NCBI RefSeq assembly: GCF_000218685.1
Contig: NW_006763293.1
Coordinates: 242,720 to 306,719 of the forward strand
From: Serpula lacrymans var. lacrymans S7.9
Lineage: Eukaryota; Basidiomycota; Agaricomycetes; Boletales; Serpulaceae
Reading direction: 5' to 3'
Length of the DNA: 64,000 bases
In this document: in pieces, positions 22,006-30,636 of the stretch
Layout: every line of letters starts with the position of its first letter
Numbering within the stretch: the first letter of the stretch is position 1
Made by a program: the position numbers and the translations under genes
Notes under the pieces: generated by a model
The model's database searches: none
What the model was told of the DNA's origin: nothing
Seen by the model: the letters and a program-made list of their open reading frames with translations, nothing else

Positions 22006-24873
22006 ATGCAATGCTCCTGGTCAAGAACACTCGCTAACTTGATCCAAAGAGCGTCATCCAATTCATTCAAAGGCACTCTTCCTTCTCATTCGAAACGACA
22101 GTTCTGCATCAATGACAAGCCCCTCAACCATATCCTGTCGCCATATCTCACTCGAAACCTCTCTTCTTCTTCTACCAGCTCTGCACAAACTCTACTGCAA
22201 CCAGTCCCAGTTTCTAATTCTCCAGCAGACACCATCGCAAGTTCTCTAGAGCCATCACTACCTCATTCCTTGACCCCCGCTCAGATATCCCGTGCTGCTG
22301 CCCATGCTGTTCGTGTCTCGTGTCAAAACGGGGCGCTGAGAGATGCATTTTATATCGTCAACTCACTCAGATGCTCATCTCGCCCTGAAGGTGGTCCACG
22401 GTTCCATCTTCCTGGATTAAGAACGCCAAAAAACAACTTCAAGTTTATTGACTTCGGTCAAGCAGTCCCGCTCTCGTTATCAGCCCATTGTCTTCTTCAC
22501 CACTTAATTCGTTCTGGCATGACAACCAAAGCATACCGGTTTTCTAAGATGTTGATGGCAGATGGCGTTAGGCTTCGAGAAACATCACTACAGGCCACCA
22601 TTCAATCTCAGCTATCTGCAAGTCCGTCTTACAGCGGCAGCTCGGAGCGCTACGAATCGCTGTACGTCGACCGTTCTGGCCGTGGTAAGCTCTCTCTGAA
22701 ACCATCCATGGTCTCAGACCCGGGCATCCGTTTCGCTATATCTCTGCTCTTCTTCGCTCGTCAGCACAGGCAACGGTGCTCAGAACAAGCTTACCAATCT
22801 ATAATTAACGCTTGTCTTGTACAAGGGGAGATTATCGTCGCCTCTCTGCTTTTTGTTATCTTGGTGAAGGATTGGGAGGTCCGACGAAATATGGCAGCGC
22901 GTCTCAGAGGACAAATTCAAGAGGAAGAGGATGCACAGAACGTGGAATTATCTCAAGAGAAGCGGAAGGATCTTAGGAGTCGTTTGACTTCTACCTTGTC
23001 CGAAGTAGGGATCTCGCCCAATCAATTTGTGGCTCCTATGTTACAACATATCGAAGTGGACATGCTGCGAGATCCCTACGAAGAGTCAAGTCAACCTCTT
23101 CGCCGCGCGTCTTTACAAGCACTTGCTAATTTTGCCGGGTTACTCGATCGTCAAGAAATCCCGTTTCCTGAGATATCCTCACTGATACGCACTCTTTATA
23201 CGTGTCCTAAAGTTCAGGATCGAGTCTGGGTTGATGAGGATGGTAAAAAACGCTGGGTTGCCGCACACCCCTACTTCCACCGAGTTCTGCTTCGTCTCAT
23301 TCGAACGATTCCCACAACGCTAGTACCTCGCAGATCAAAGTCAGATGAGAAAGTGACTTTGTTACCTCGACTGACATCAGATTCGTATAACACTCTAATT
23401 CACTATGCACTACGTCACCGACTCTCCCCTGGCCTCGCAAGCAGTATTCTGCACCATATGATGCATCTGCGGGACCCACCTCTCCAGCCTGATATTACAA
23501 CGTACAACATCATCATTCGTTCAGGTACCATCCTTAGAAGAAATGATATCAGCGACCAAGCATTGGATGCTTTGCGCCAATTGAAGCAAAACGCCCAGCA
23601 TGCAATTAATGTGCAGCCTTCTCCGCCGATTTCCCTCTTTACAGCGCCTGGTTGTAGTGACGAACCTGCATCTCCGTCCGTCAGTGTAGAGCGATGGCCT
23701 TCCCCCCATCAACAGTCTCCGATGCAACGGCTTGATATACCTCGCCCTAACAGCGCAGTCCTGGCCGATGCACACACTTTAACCAGCTATATTCTTCACC
23801 TAACGTCCACGGGTCAACCCCATATTGTTGCAGATGTTCTCTTTAACGTTCTACCTGAACTATCGATCATCGATCACCCTTCTTGGGGTTCTGCCACAGA
23901 GGAAGAAAGAAAAGAGATGAGACGCCAGTCCCGCAAACAACGTCTTTTACGAGCCGTGTCTCTCGGACCTCATTTTTTCACGGCTGTCTTGAATGCCCTG
24001 GGGAAGGCAGGAAAAACAGGGCTTGCTGAACGAGTTTGGTTGCTAGCGAAGGAAGCTGAACGTGTGAGCTGGGTCCCTCAACTGCTTCCAGATGTAAAGC
24101 CATGGTGCCTGCCTGTACATGCCTACACCATAATGTTGCAGCGCTATGGCGCCGAAGCCCACCAAGCTCTGCGGATCCGCCGGGCCAAATTGGATGACAC
24201 AGCCCGACCTGAATTAGCAAATGGAGAGCAAACAGAGTGGGCTCCAAGGCTAAATGCGAAAGTTCGTGGGTGGGCCCAATTTATAACTACGCGAAGAAGA
24301 GTCAATCCAGCCAGTCGACGTAGACGTGCAATGACCCTAAGCTCCAATCTGTTCCGCACCATGTTTAGCGCTGCAAAAGACGTATACGGGGAACTTTTGA
24401 ACCTTGAACAGAAAGGTTTCGAGAGCGTTCAGATACCACGTCCAGATGCACGTTTCTTCAATGCGGCTCTCAGCTTATATGGCCGTCAGCCAGGCAAGAA
24501 CGCTAGGTCGTCTGTCTGCTCACGTGCACACTGGAGGCAAAAACTTAGAGTAGCGAACTCATGGTATGCAAGACTTGGCATGAGACCCCGTAGGTGGAAT
24601 CCTTTCTTGGCACGTGTTGTGGAAGAGATGGTGAAGGCAGGTTATCCGATACCAGCAGGATTTCGCCATTTGTTTGTTGGGCACCAACCTCTTGGTTTCA
24701 TGCAATTTGCGAATCGTCCTCAACTCAACAAACAACCATTTGCATTCCCCCGAATGCGGAGCCCGCCTTTCCGCCCTCATGCTCTTGCTACGTTGAAAAC
24801 TCGAGGATTACCTATTAAACGGACAAATAGATACACCTGGAAGAAAAGGCGACGGAAAACACCACGCGAATGA
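22006..24873 (+). CDS. Mitochondrial pentatricopeptide-repeat-like protein
   Basis: A single uninterrupted exon of 955 codons, unusual for this intron-rich locus. The N-terminus is basic, Ser-rich and lacks acidic residues over the first 35 positions, a plausible mitochondrial presequence. Helical-repeat signatures include SDSYNTLIHYALRHRLSPG (about residue 457), PDITTYNIIIRSGTI (about 495) and HFFTAVLNALGKAGKTGLAE (about 660), which fit degenerate PPR motifs. The C-terminus is very basic (KRTNRYTWKKRRRKTPRE). PPR proteins bind organellar RNA; the target here is unknown. Ends 72 bp from the convergent mitochondrial IF3 stop. Confidence 0.75.
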   Translation: MQCSWSRTLANLIQRASSNSFKGTLPSHSKRQFCINDKPLNHILSPYLTRNLSSSSTSSAQTLLQPVPVSNSPADTIASSLEPSLPHSLTPAQISRAAAHAVRVSCQNGALRDAFYIVNSLRCSSRPEGGPRFHLPGLRTPKNNFKFIDFGQAVPLSLSAHCLLHHLIRSGMTTKAYRFSKMLMADGVRLRETSLQATIQSQLSASPSYSGSSERYESLYVDRSGRGKLSLKPSMVSDPGIRFAISLLFFARQHRQRCSEQAYQSIINACLVQGEIIVASLLFVILVKDWEVRRNMAARLRGQIQEEEDAQNVELSQEKRKDLRSRLTSTLSEVGISPNQFVAPMLQHIEVDMLRDPYEESSQPLRRASLQALANFAGLLDRQEIPFPEISSLIRTLYTCPKVQDRVWVDEDGKKRWVAAHPYFHRVLLRLIRTIPTTLVPRRSKSDEKVTLLPRLTSDSYNTLIHYALRHRLSPGLASSILHHMMHLRDPPLQPDITTYNIIIRSGTILRRNDISDQALDALRQLKQNAQHAINVQPSPPISLFTAPGCSDEPASPSVSVERWPSPHQQSPMQRLDIPRPNSAVLADAHTLTSYILHLTSTGQPHIVADVLFNVLPELSIIDHPSWGSATEEERKEMRRQSRKQRLLRAVSLGPHFFTAVLNALGKAGKTGLAERVWLLAKEAERVSWVPQLLPDVKPWCLPVHAYTIMLQRYGAEAHQALRIRRAKLDDTARPELANGEQTEWAPRLNAKVRGWAQFITTRRRVNPASRRRRAMTLSSNLFRTMFSAAKDVYGELLNLEQKGFESVQIPRPDARFFNAALSLYGRQPGKNARSSVCSRAHWRQKLRVANSWYARLGMRPRRWNPFLARVVEEMVKAGYPIPAGFRHLFVGHQPLGFMQFANRPQLNKQPFAFPRMRSPPFRPHALATLKTRGLPIKRTNRYTWKKRRRKTPRE

Positions 24874-24945
24874 AGCGTTCACCCGGGATTCATTTTAGAT
24901 ATAGTATATTATTGTAGTATTATGATGCAATAAAAAATAGGGTGG

Positions 24946-25602
24946 TTATGAACTTGTTGCTGCTAGTCTTTGAAATGACATCACTGTTATTGTCTTTTGA
25001 ATGTCCCTTTGTTTCCATTCCTTCGCAACGTCCGACAACCCCTCTGCGATGTCCCGAGCAAAGGCCTGCATTTCTTGAGGTTTTGGAAGGGTTTGACTTT
25101 TCTTGGGGGCAATCACTACATCGACTCTATATCCCCTCTCTAATTCCGATCTGGCCTTCGCGATTTTATGCTGCAAATCTGCAGGTCCAACCCCCCATGT
25201 CATCTGTATCTCCTTGCGTTCCGACGCCTTCTGTCCCAGTCGATAATTTCGTTTTATTTCTTTCCATTTGTTAAACGACTCCTTCCTGTTCACAACCTTT
25301 ACTATGGGCTCCGGTTTTTCGGTCACAAGTTCGACCAGCCATTCCTTCGCGTCAATCGAAGCAAGCACGGATGTGAGTGGTGCAGGAGGCTCCAGCTTCC
25401 CTGTTTCTGAGTTGACTAGTCTCACAGTATCGTATGGAATCTTGTCTCCGAATGTTCGTTTGACAGGGCCGCCAGCTGCCCTGCGAGAGAGAGACGACGA
25501 TAGGGACCGAATGAAAAATGGTGATGTATGGCATCTGCACAGACATGGTGCTGGTATATTGGCGCGGAGAGGTGCAATGGTGCGGGATATCAGCAGAGAC
25601 AT
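24946..25602 (-). CDS. Mitochondrial translation initiation factor IF-3
   Basis: Single-exon frame, 218 aa from the ATG at 25602; an upstream in-frame TTG at 25650 is unlikely to be the start. The N-terminus MSLLISRTIAPLRAN is an amphipathic basic presequence. IF3 N-domain: DKIPYDTVRLVNSETGKLEP (about residue 53) through KPEPIVKVVNRKESFNKW. IF3 C-domain: KEIQMTWGVGPADLQHKIAKA followed by LERGYRVDVVI, the bacterial KEI....I...DL..K...A...L..G..V pattern. The factor prevents premature subunit joining on mitoribosomes. An intron acceptor just 5' of the ATG (CATTATAG) suggests a spliced 5' UTR. Confidence 0.88.
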   Translation of the reverse strand: MSLLISRTIAPLRANIPAPCLCRCHTSPFFIRSLSSSLSRRAAGGPVKRTFGDKIPYDTVRLVNSETGKLEPPAPLTSVLASIDAKEWLVELVTEKPEPIVKVVNRKESFNKWKEIKRNYRLGQKASERKEIQMTWGVGPADLQHKIAKARSELERGYRVDVVIAPKKSQTLPKPQEMQAFARDIAEGLSDVAKEWKQRDIQKTITVMSFQRLAATSS

Positions 25603-26380
25603 TATCCTATAATGATATGGTTTCAGCCCCAAACTTGACTTACTCAACACACTGAAAGATACTTACCTTAACCGACTTTTGACCAATTGGTCCACTGTTG
25701 CACTGGCTACGATAGCCGTATTGGGCAGTAGCGTATATTTGTATATATTAGGAAGCAAAGCTGCTGCATAATAAGTATAAACAACAGCCCTTCAAAAACC
25801 AAAAAAACCGGTGATCAACGCTAGAATTTGCTTTATCCCTTTCAATCCACCTTCTGTGAAATCGCTATGAAGACGAACAAAATATCACTGTGAGTTTTAC
25901 TTACATACTCTGTTGTGTATCTGGAAGGATAAAAGCATACCGGCATAACGCCTTGGAGCATGGGGAGGATCTAATCCTCCAGTCCCTTCTTCATCCAGCA
26001 ATATCTCCTCGTCTTGAGGGGATCTGCAGACGGATGCAGAAGTTGGGCGATACTGTGCGATGAAGTTTACTTTGTTATAGTTAATTTGACCATCGTTCTT
26101 TTTTATTTCATCGGTTTATGAGTTGTGAACTGATTCCTTGTTTTCTCTTTTTTTTTAAAATTAGGTATCACGAACATTTGTTCAAGTTTTCGCGATTTCG
26201 AATGCTTTAAGCTGTGAGATGTGTGTGTTATTAGCGTACTAAACTATTATACATCTGCTATGAAAGTATCAGTCTATGTTGTATCCGTGACTAGTTAATG
26301 CCATCTAATTATATGTTATTCGTCTGATGGAAGTGGTTCTCGAACAACCGAAGCTCTTCAACTGAAATACCTGAAGTATC
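25603..26380. other. Intergenic; unassigned short minus-strand open stretches
   Basis: About 780 bp between IF3 and FLX1, both on the minus strand. Two open stretches are visible on the minus strand: one around 26085-25950 encoding SPQDEEILLDEEGTGGLDPP, and one around 25795-25663 encoding YTYYAAALLPNIYKYTLLPN and ending in TAA at 25663-25665. Splice-like signals (GTATGC, GTAAGT, CTCACAG, CTTCATAG) lie between them, but I could not build a phase-consistent model starting with ATG. A small spliced gene is possible but not shown. Confidence 0.25.
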
Positions 26381-27677
26381 CTATGCATCCTTGCGCCGCT
26401 GCTCTCGTCTTCCCGCTGAAGTTCTCAGTAGCCATGCGATATTTTCATAAACGACGAACGTTACACAGGTGCCGGGAAGGACACGAACAAAGTTCGTGCC
26501 CAAGCCTCGATAGAAGCCTTTGAAACCCTCGCCCTGCCAGGTGCGCCTGACAGTAGTGGGAATATCAGGGTAAATATGTGTCGTCGCGTTGTTCTATATG
26601 ATGGTGCACATGAGTTTCGCCGATGAACAGCAGAAATAACGTACTTGTAGTCGAGATCGGATAACTTGGTAAGGGTAAGTCAAAGCCAACGCCCATAACT
26701 TACTGGCACCAGACATAATTGTATACGATGTGTTTGACTTGAAAAATGATGTCAACAACAGGGCACAAGAGAGAACTACAGTCGAAAAACGCACTAGTTT
26801 ATCATCCTCTGGCGTCATGGTCCGGCCAGCCTTGGCAAACCGTTTGGCCTTTTGTTCAAAACCCCATCTTTTCATTTCCTCGTAAGCCATGAACTGTGCA
26901 GCACCGTTGCTCACGCCAACCAATGCCAAAGAGGTACCGCGCCATAGGCCCGACATTCCTTCCGTTCGCAATATGGAAGACAGTCCATCTATACTGCCGT
27001 TTAATCAATGTTGCAAAACCAAAGAGAAAGTATGAACAGACGCACCCCATAGGCCTCTATAAGATGTTGACGAATCGGCCCTGGTAGTAAACATACGGAC
27101 TTTGACCACCCATATTGGGTTGGTCATGATAGCAGTAACAGCACCTAGTGAAGTTTTATTGATATAGGTTGATGGAAATATGTTGGGTGAATAAGAAATG
27201 CGAACTTGCTTGGGCAGAACAGAGAAGGTAGGATCCTGCAGACATTTGGAAGTTGGGATTATCGCCAGCAGCTCGTTTCTTGAGCATGTTGTAACTGAAT
27301 GAATTGGGTGAGCAGTAAGCAGGGCGAGCACAGTCGAAACATACAAGAGAAAGTATAGTCCCCAGCTGGACGCATTGCCAGCAATGTTGGGCGAGACTCC
27401 CCGGTAAAGGCCCTTCCAGCCTTCTTTTACTTTGATGTCTTTGAGAGCCAGCCATATCTGTTTCCCGACACCTCCTTGAGGCTTCTCTGTTGACACTTGC
27501 AACTTGACCTTCAGCAGATCCAATGGGTGCATGCAGAGAACGGCAACCACGCCAGCTCCAAGCCCTGCGGCTGCATGGTCCTAGGAGATAGGATCATATG
27601 AGATGATATATACGCAAAATAGAACTGATACGAACCAGCGCTGTGCTTGGAAAAAAACTTGGTGGATGCTGAGCCAT
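26381..27677 (-). CDS. FLX1: Mitochondrial carrier of the FAD/folate/pyrimidine-nucleotide group (FLX1-like)
   Basis: Inner-membrane carrier. Model: complement(join(26381..26593,26645..26737,26795..26988,27046..27144,27206..27294,27345..27580,27636..27677)), seven exons, 321 aa, normal carrier length. All three repeat signatures are seen: PLDLLKVKLQV, PIWVVKVRM and PYQVIRSRLQ, each followed by the aromatic-Gly motif (EGWKGLYRG, EGMSGLWRG, EGFKGFYRG). The P-I-W signature in repeat 2 places it with FLX1, SLC25A32, RIM2 and NDT carriers; the PLDLLK and LQV context favours FLX1 (FAD) or folate transport. Substrate is therefore inferred. The C-terminus RREQRRKDA is highly charged. Confidence 0.88.
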
Positions 27678-28205
27678 GCAACTTTGGAATGACGTTTCTC
27701 ACAGAAAAGGAATCGGCATAAATGGATAGCACAGCCACACAGCCACCAGCGGTGCTCCGAGTCACTTATTACGCTCGCATCTCATAACCGCGACATGCAG
27801 AACACAATGCACCATGGCTAGTCTGGCTGCAGGATGGTGGCAATTCATGCTTTATTCTTTACAGGCATTGCTTGGAGTGTATGTTTGCAACACTACGATG
27901 TCCCCTACAGAAGCCGTGGCCGGTTAATCTAAAAATCGTGGAGAAAACAGCACGAGAATACTACTGGAAAGGGTCTGATGAACATGCAGACTGCAGTGGA
28001 TACATGGGGAGATCCGACAGCAATGTATTTCTGCATGATGGACTACTGAGAAAAATGGGTCTCGTGTTCCTGCGTTCTCAGCGTCTGCTGTCTGTCTCGC
28101 TTCGCTGCTTCCAGCGTCTGCAAGTGGAACTTGTGTCTCTCTGCTCAGCACCCTCATTTCAAAAGCTTCCGCGCGTAGCACTGATCTATCGGATTATACG
28201 TTACC

Positions 28206-28213
28206 TATATAAG
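28206..28213 (+). promoter_or_regulatory. Candidate TATA box of secreted-protein gene A
   Basis: TATATAAG, about 250 bp upstream of the ATG at 28459. Supported only by sequence and position. Confidence 0.3.
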
Positions 28214-28378
28214 CCATATTCCGCATACACGTGTCTGATGAACAGACTTACTAGGACGCCCGATGTGCAGGCAGGGCATCGTTATCGGTTAGTGCCTTTT
28301 AATAACCTCTATGATTCTATGAACCGTATCATCTTCTTTTTAACAAGCACTGCCCCATGCGGCAGCGGGAAAGGTCAA

Positions 28379-28391
28379 AAGGTGCTGGTTC
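28379..28391 (+). promoter_or_regulatory. Promoter-proximal block shared by the tandem secreted genes (copy A)
   Basis: AAGGTGCTGGTTC starts 80 bp upstream of the gene A ATG at 28459. The same 13 bases start exactly 80 bp upstream of the gene B ATG at 29679. Downstream, both share a TCAC..ACGTT-like stretch and a C-rich run ending in CAG. It may be a core promoter or a 5' UTR intron end kept after duplication. Confidence 0.5.
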
Positions 28392-28458
28392 CCTCACGTT
28401 CACTTTTCTCTAACTGTCTGTCCCCCCAGTTCGTGGGCTAGCATCTCGATACCCTTTC

Positions 28459-29181
28459 ATGATGCAACTCATTCTCCTGAGTCTTGTTACTCTATTCTTG
28501 GTCTTGGGTTCATGGGCTGCTCCCAGCAATGGCGAACCTTACCTCTCCTCTAGAGTCCGACTTGCCTCGGCGGGATCGTTGACCAAACGACAGTCGGGTT
28601 CTGTCCCTGAGCAGTGCACGAACATCTGCGATCCTATAAACAGTGTGGTTGCTTCGGTGAGCTTGCATTACTCTTCAATCCTACACTTCTCTCACCCGGG
28701 CAACAGGACCCATCTCCTATCATGTACTGCTCACAGTCATTTGAGAACGGCTATTACAACTGCACTCTCTGCGTTGGAACAGCTGTTAATGCTACTGATT
28801 ACAGCGTAGCACAAAAAGATTTGGATAGTAAGCCCGATATTTATCCCCGGACTTATTAACTGTATTTATTCCTCCTCCCCAGATGTTTACCTTACTTGTT
28901 TATACAGTGGCTATCCACTTGAAGAATTGACGTTACCGGGACAAAATCCCAATCGCACCCTTACGACTTCATTTGCTTCTGTTGCCCCTCAGACATCGCT
29001 CACGGCACCGGCGTCTCAAACTACAGCTCTCACATCTTCAGGCTCCACATCGGCTTCAGCATCCAAAACCTCATCCACGCCAGCAACAACAACTACTGCA
29101 GGCGCAAGGATACTTTCTCCCAATATATTCTGGGCAGGATTAGCGATTACATTGGGCTGGATCACATTGACGATACAGTAG
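28459..29181 (+). CDS. Secreted Ser/Thr-rich six-cysteine protein, probably GPI-anchored (tandem copy A)
   Basis: Model: join(28459..28656,28707..28827,28883..29181), 205 aa. Signal peptide over residues 1-21 (MMQLILLSLVTLFLVLGSWA), a Kex2-like dibasic site KR in SLTKRQSG near residue 43, then a small domain with cysteines in the order C-x3-C ... C-x10-C-x2-C ... C. After the shared GQNPNRTLTTSF comes a Ser/Thr/Ala-rich linker, probably O-glycosylated, and a hydrophobic C-terminus (WAGLAITLGWITLTIQ) preceded by small residues, as in GPI signals. I do not recognise a named family. Copy B follows 500 bp downstream with the same exon phases (0 and 1). Confidence 0.85.
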
Positions 29182-29678
29182 TCTTGAAAAGAGAAGTTGG
29201 GAACTCTCGAATGGATCCCTTATATATTTTCTTACGATTATTAGTCACGAATAGTATGGATGTTGTATGACGGGTGAACGATAAGATTGTTAACTTAGAT
29301 ATTCTGGCACATGTGGCGTTGTGGCATGTGCTACCACATTCACCAAGACTTAAACTCGAACATCATGATGATGATATGGCGGCTGTGATCATTCCTTTTC
29401 AATTCGAGTTCACGCTGCCTTGTTATCCGAGTAGCGGGGCATAGCTGTATTCATACTTGGTGTTAATGGACGCCCGATCTGCCAAGGTGGGAGCTAACCA
29501 TTCCCAGCGTTCCAATCCCATTGATGGCCTTGTGTCTTCTCCTTTTTTAAAGAACTGCCGCGGCTCGAGGCAGTGACCATGGGGCGTGTTATAAGCCCAA
29601 GGTGCTGGTTCTTCACTTACGTTTGACGCCCTCCCCAGTTGTCTCCCCCCAGAGTCCACAATTTCGAGACACTGTACG
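29182..29678. other. Intergenic between the tandem secreted genes
   Basis: About 500 bp with the gene A 3' UTR and gene B promoter. A weak TATA-like TTATAAG is near 29589. The shared block copy is annotated separately. Confidence 0.4.
29599..29611 (+). promoter_or_regulatory. Promoter-proximal block shared by the tandem secreted genes (copy B)
   Basis: AAGGTGCTGGTTC, identical to 28379-28391 and at the same 80-bp distance from its ATG. Conservation at a fixed distance while surrounding non-coding sequence has diverged suggests function or a young duplication. Confidence 0.5.
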
Positions 29679-30466
29679 ATGCAACTCCTCCTCCTGGGCC
29701 TCATTTCCCTGTGTTGGGTTTTCACCTGTATGGCTACCCCGAGCGATGGCGAACGTTTCGCCAGCTTCCACCTCGTCTCGAAAGGATCACTGGTAAAAAG
29801 GCAGTCAAGCACCGTTCCGCCTCAATGCATGAGCACTTGCGATTCTGTAACTAGCGTAACGTCTGTAAGCTCCCCTTTTTTTCGCCCCCGCCACATCCGC
29901 ATCATCTCACTTTGATGCCTGCAGTCAAACCCGTCTCTCTCAACGCTCTGCCTACAGTCCTTCGAGACTGCTTATTACAATTGCTTCGTGTGTGTTGGAA
30001 CCGCTGATAACGCTACTAGTGCGGATTACGCCTCGGCTCAACAGTTGTTAGATAGTAAGGCGGCAAATTTGTGCTTTGCGTTCTTATTCACTCATTCACC
30101 GCAGATTACTACCTTACTTGTGCAAACGCTGGTTATTCTCTTCCAGAAATGACACTTCCAGGACAGAACCCCAATCGCACCTTGACGACTTCGTTTCTTT
30201 CAGCTGCCTCTCAGACTACGCTTACGAATACGTCGCCCACTTCCAGCGTCTCTCAGACCACAATAACCGCGCTGCCATCCCAGTCGACTGTTGCACCATC
30301 ACTGTCTCAGAGCACTGTCTTCCCATCTTCGGCATCCGGCTCCACTTCTAGCGCCTCATCCTCGCCATCTCCAACGACTAACTCGGGAACAAAGATACTT
30401 TCGCCCAATGGAATATGGGCGGGATTGGCCATCACTTTGGGCTGGATAACGCTGACGATGCAATGA
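29679..30466 (+). CDS. Secreted Ser/Thr-rich six-cysteine protein, probably GPI-anchored (tandem copy B)
   Basis: Model: join(29679..29864,29925..30054,30105..30466), 225 aa. Paralogue of copy A: signal peptide MQLLLLGLISLCWVFTCMA, KR site in SLVKRQSS, identical cysteine order (C-x3-C ... C-x10-C-x2-C ... C) with the shared SFE.(A/G)YYNC core, then TLPGQNPNRTLTTSF. The Ser/Thr linker is longer than in copy A because of added SQ(T/S)T repeats. The C-terminus WAGLAITLGWITLTMQ differs from copy A at one position. Intron phases are identical. The almost invariant tail and the divergent linker suggest selection on the anchor and cysteine core. Function unknown. Confidence 0.85.
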
Positions 30467-30636
30467 ACAAATTCAGAGGACTTTTGGGAGTGAAAAAAAC
30501 AGACATGTTTTCTTGTGAATAGTGTGTAGGTGATAAAATATTGGATATGGATACGAGCTATAACGATATATATATATGTTATATATGTACATTCCAAGCT
30601 TTGTGCAGTGCATGACAATGACGATAGCTTATACGG

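Larger units (their letters stand above)
27678..28458. other. Divergent intergenic region upstream of secreted-protein gene A
   Basis: About 780 bp. It contains a TATA-like TATATAAG at 28206-28213 and a promoter-proximal block shared with gene B at 28379-28391. A 189-codon open frame (27872-28441, plus) covers these elements and has no recognisable content, so I treat it as chance. Confidence 0.45.

Noticed and set aside
24946..25670. Fusion of upstream minus-strand exons to the IF3 gene
   Set aside because: An in-frame junction exists (ending KSRLR joined to IMSLL), but the IF3 ATG begins a good mitochondrial presequence and the upstream frame reaches its own stop, so the join is probably accidental.
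27872..28441. 189-codon plus-strand open frame upstream of the tandem secreted genes
   Set aside because: It overlaps a TATA-like motif and the block shared with the second gene, has no recognisable content, and its composition looks like translated promoter sequence.
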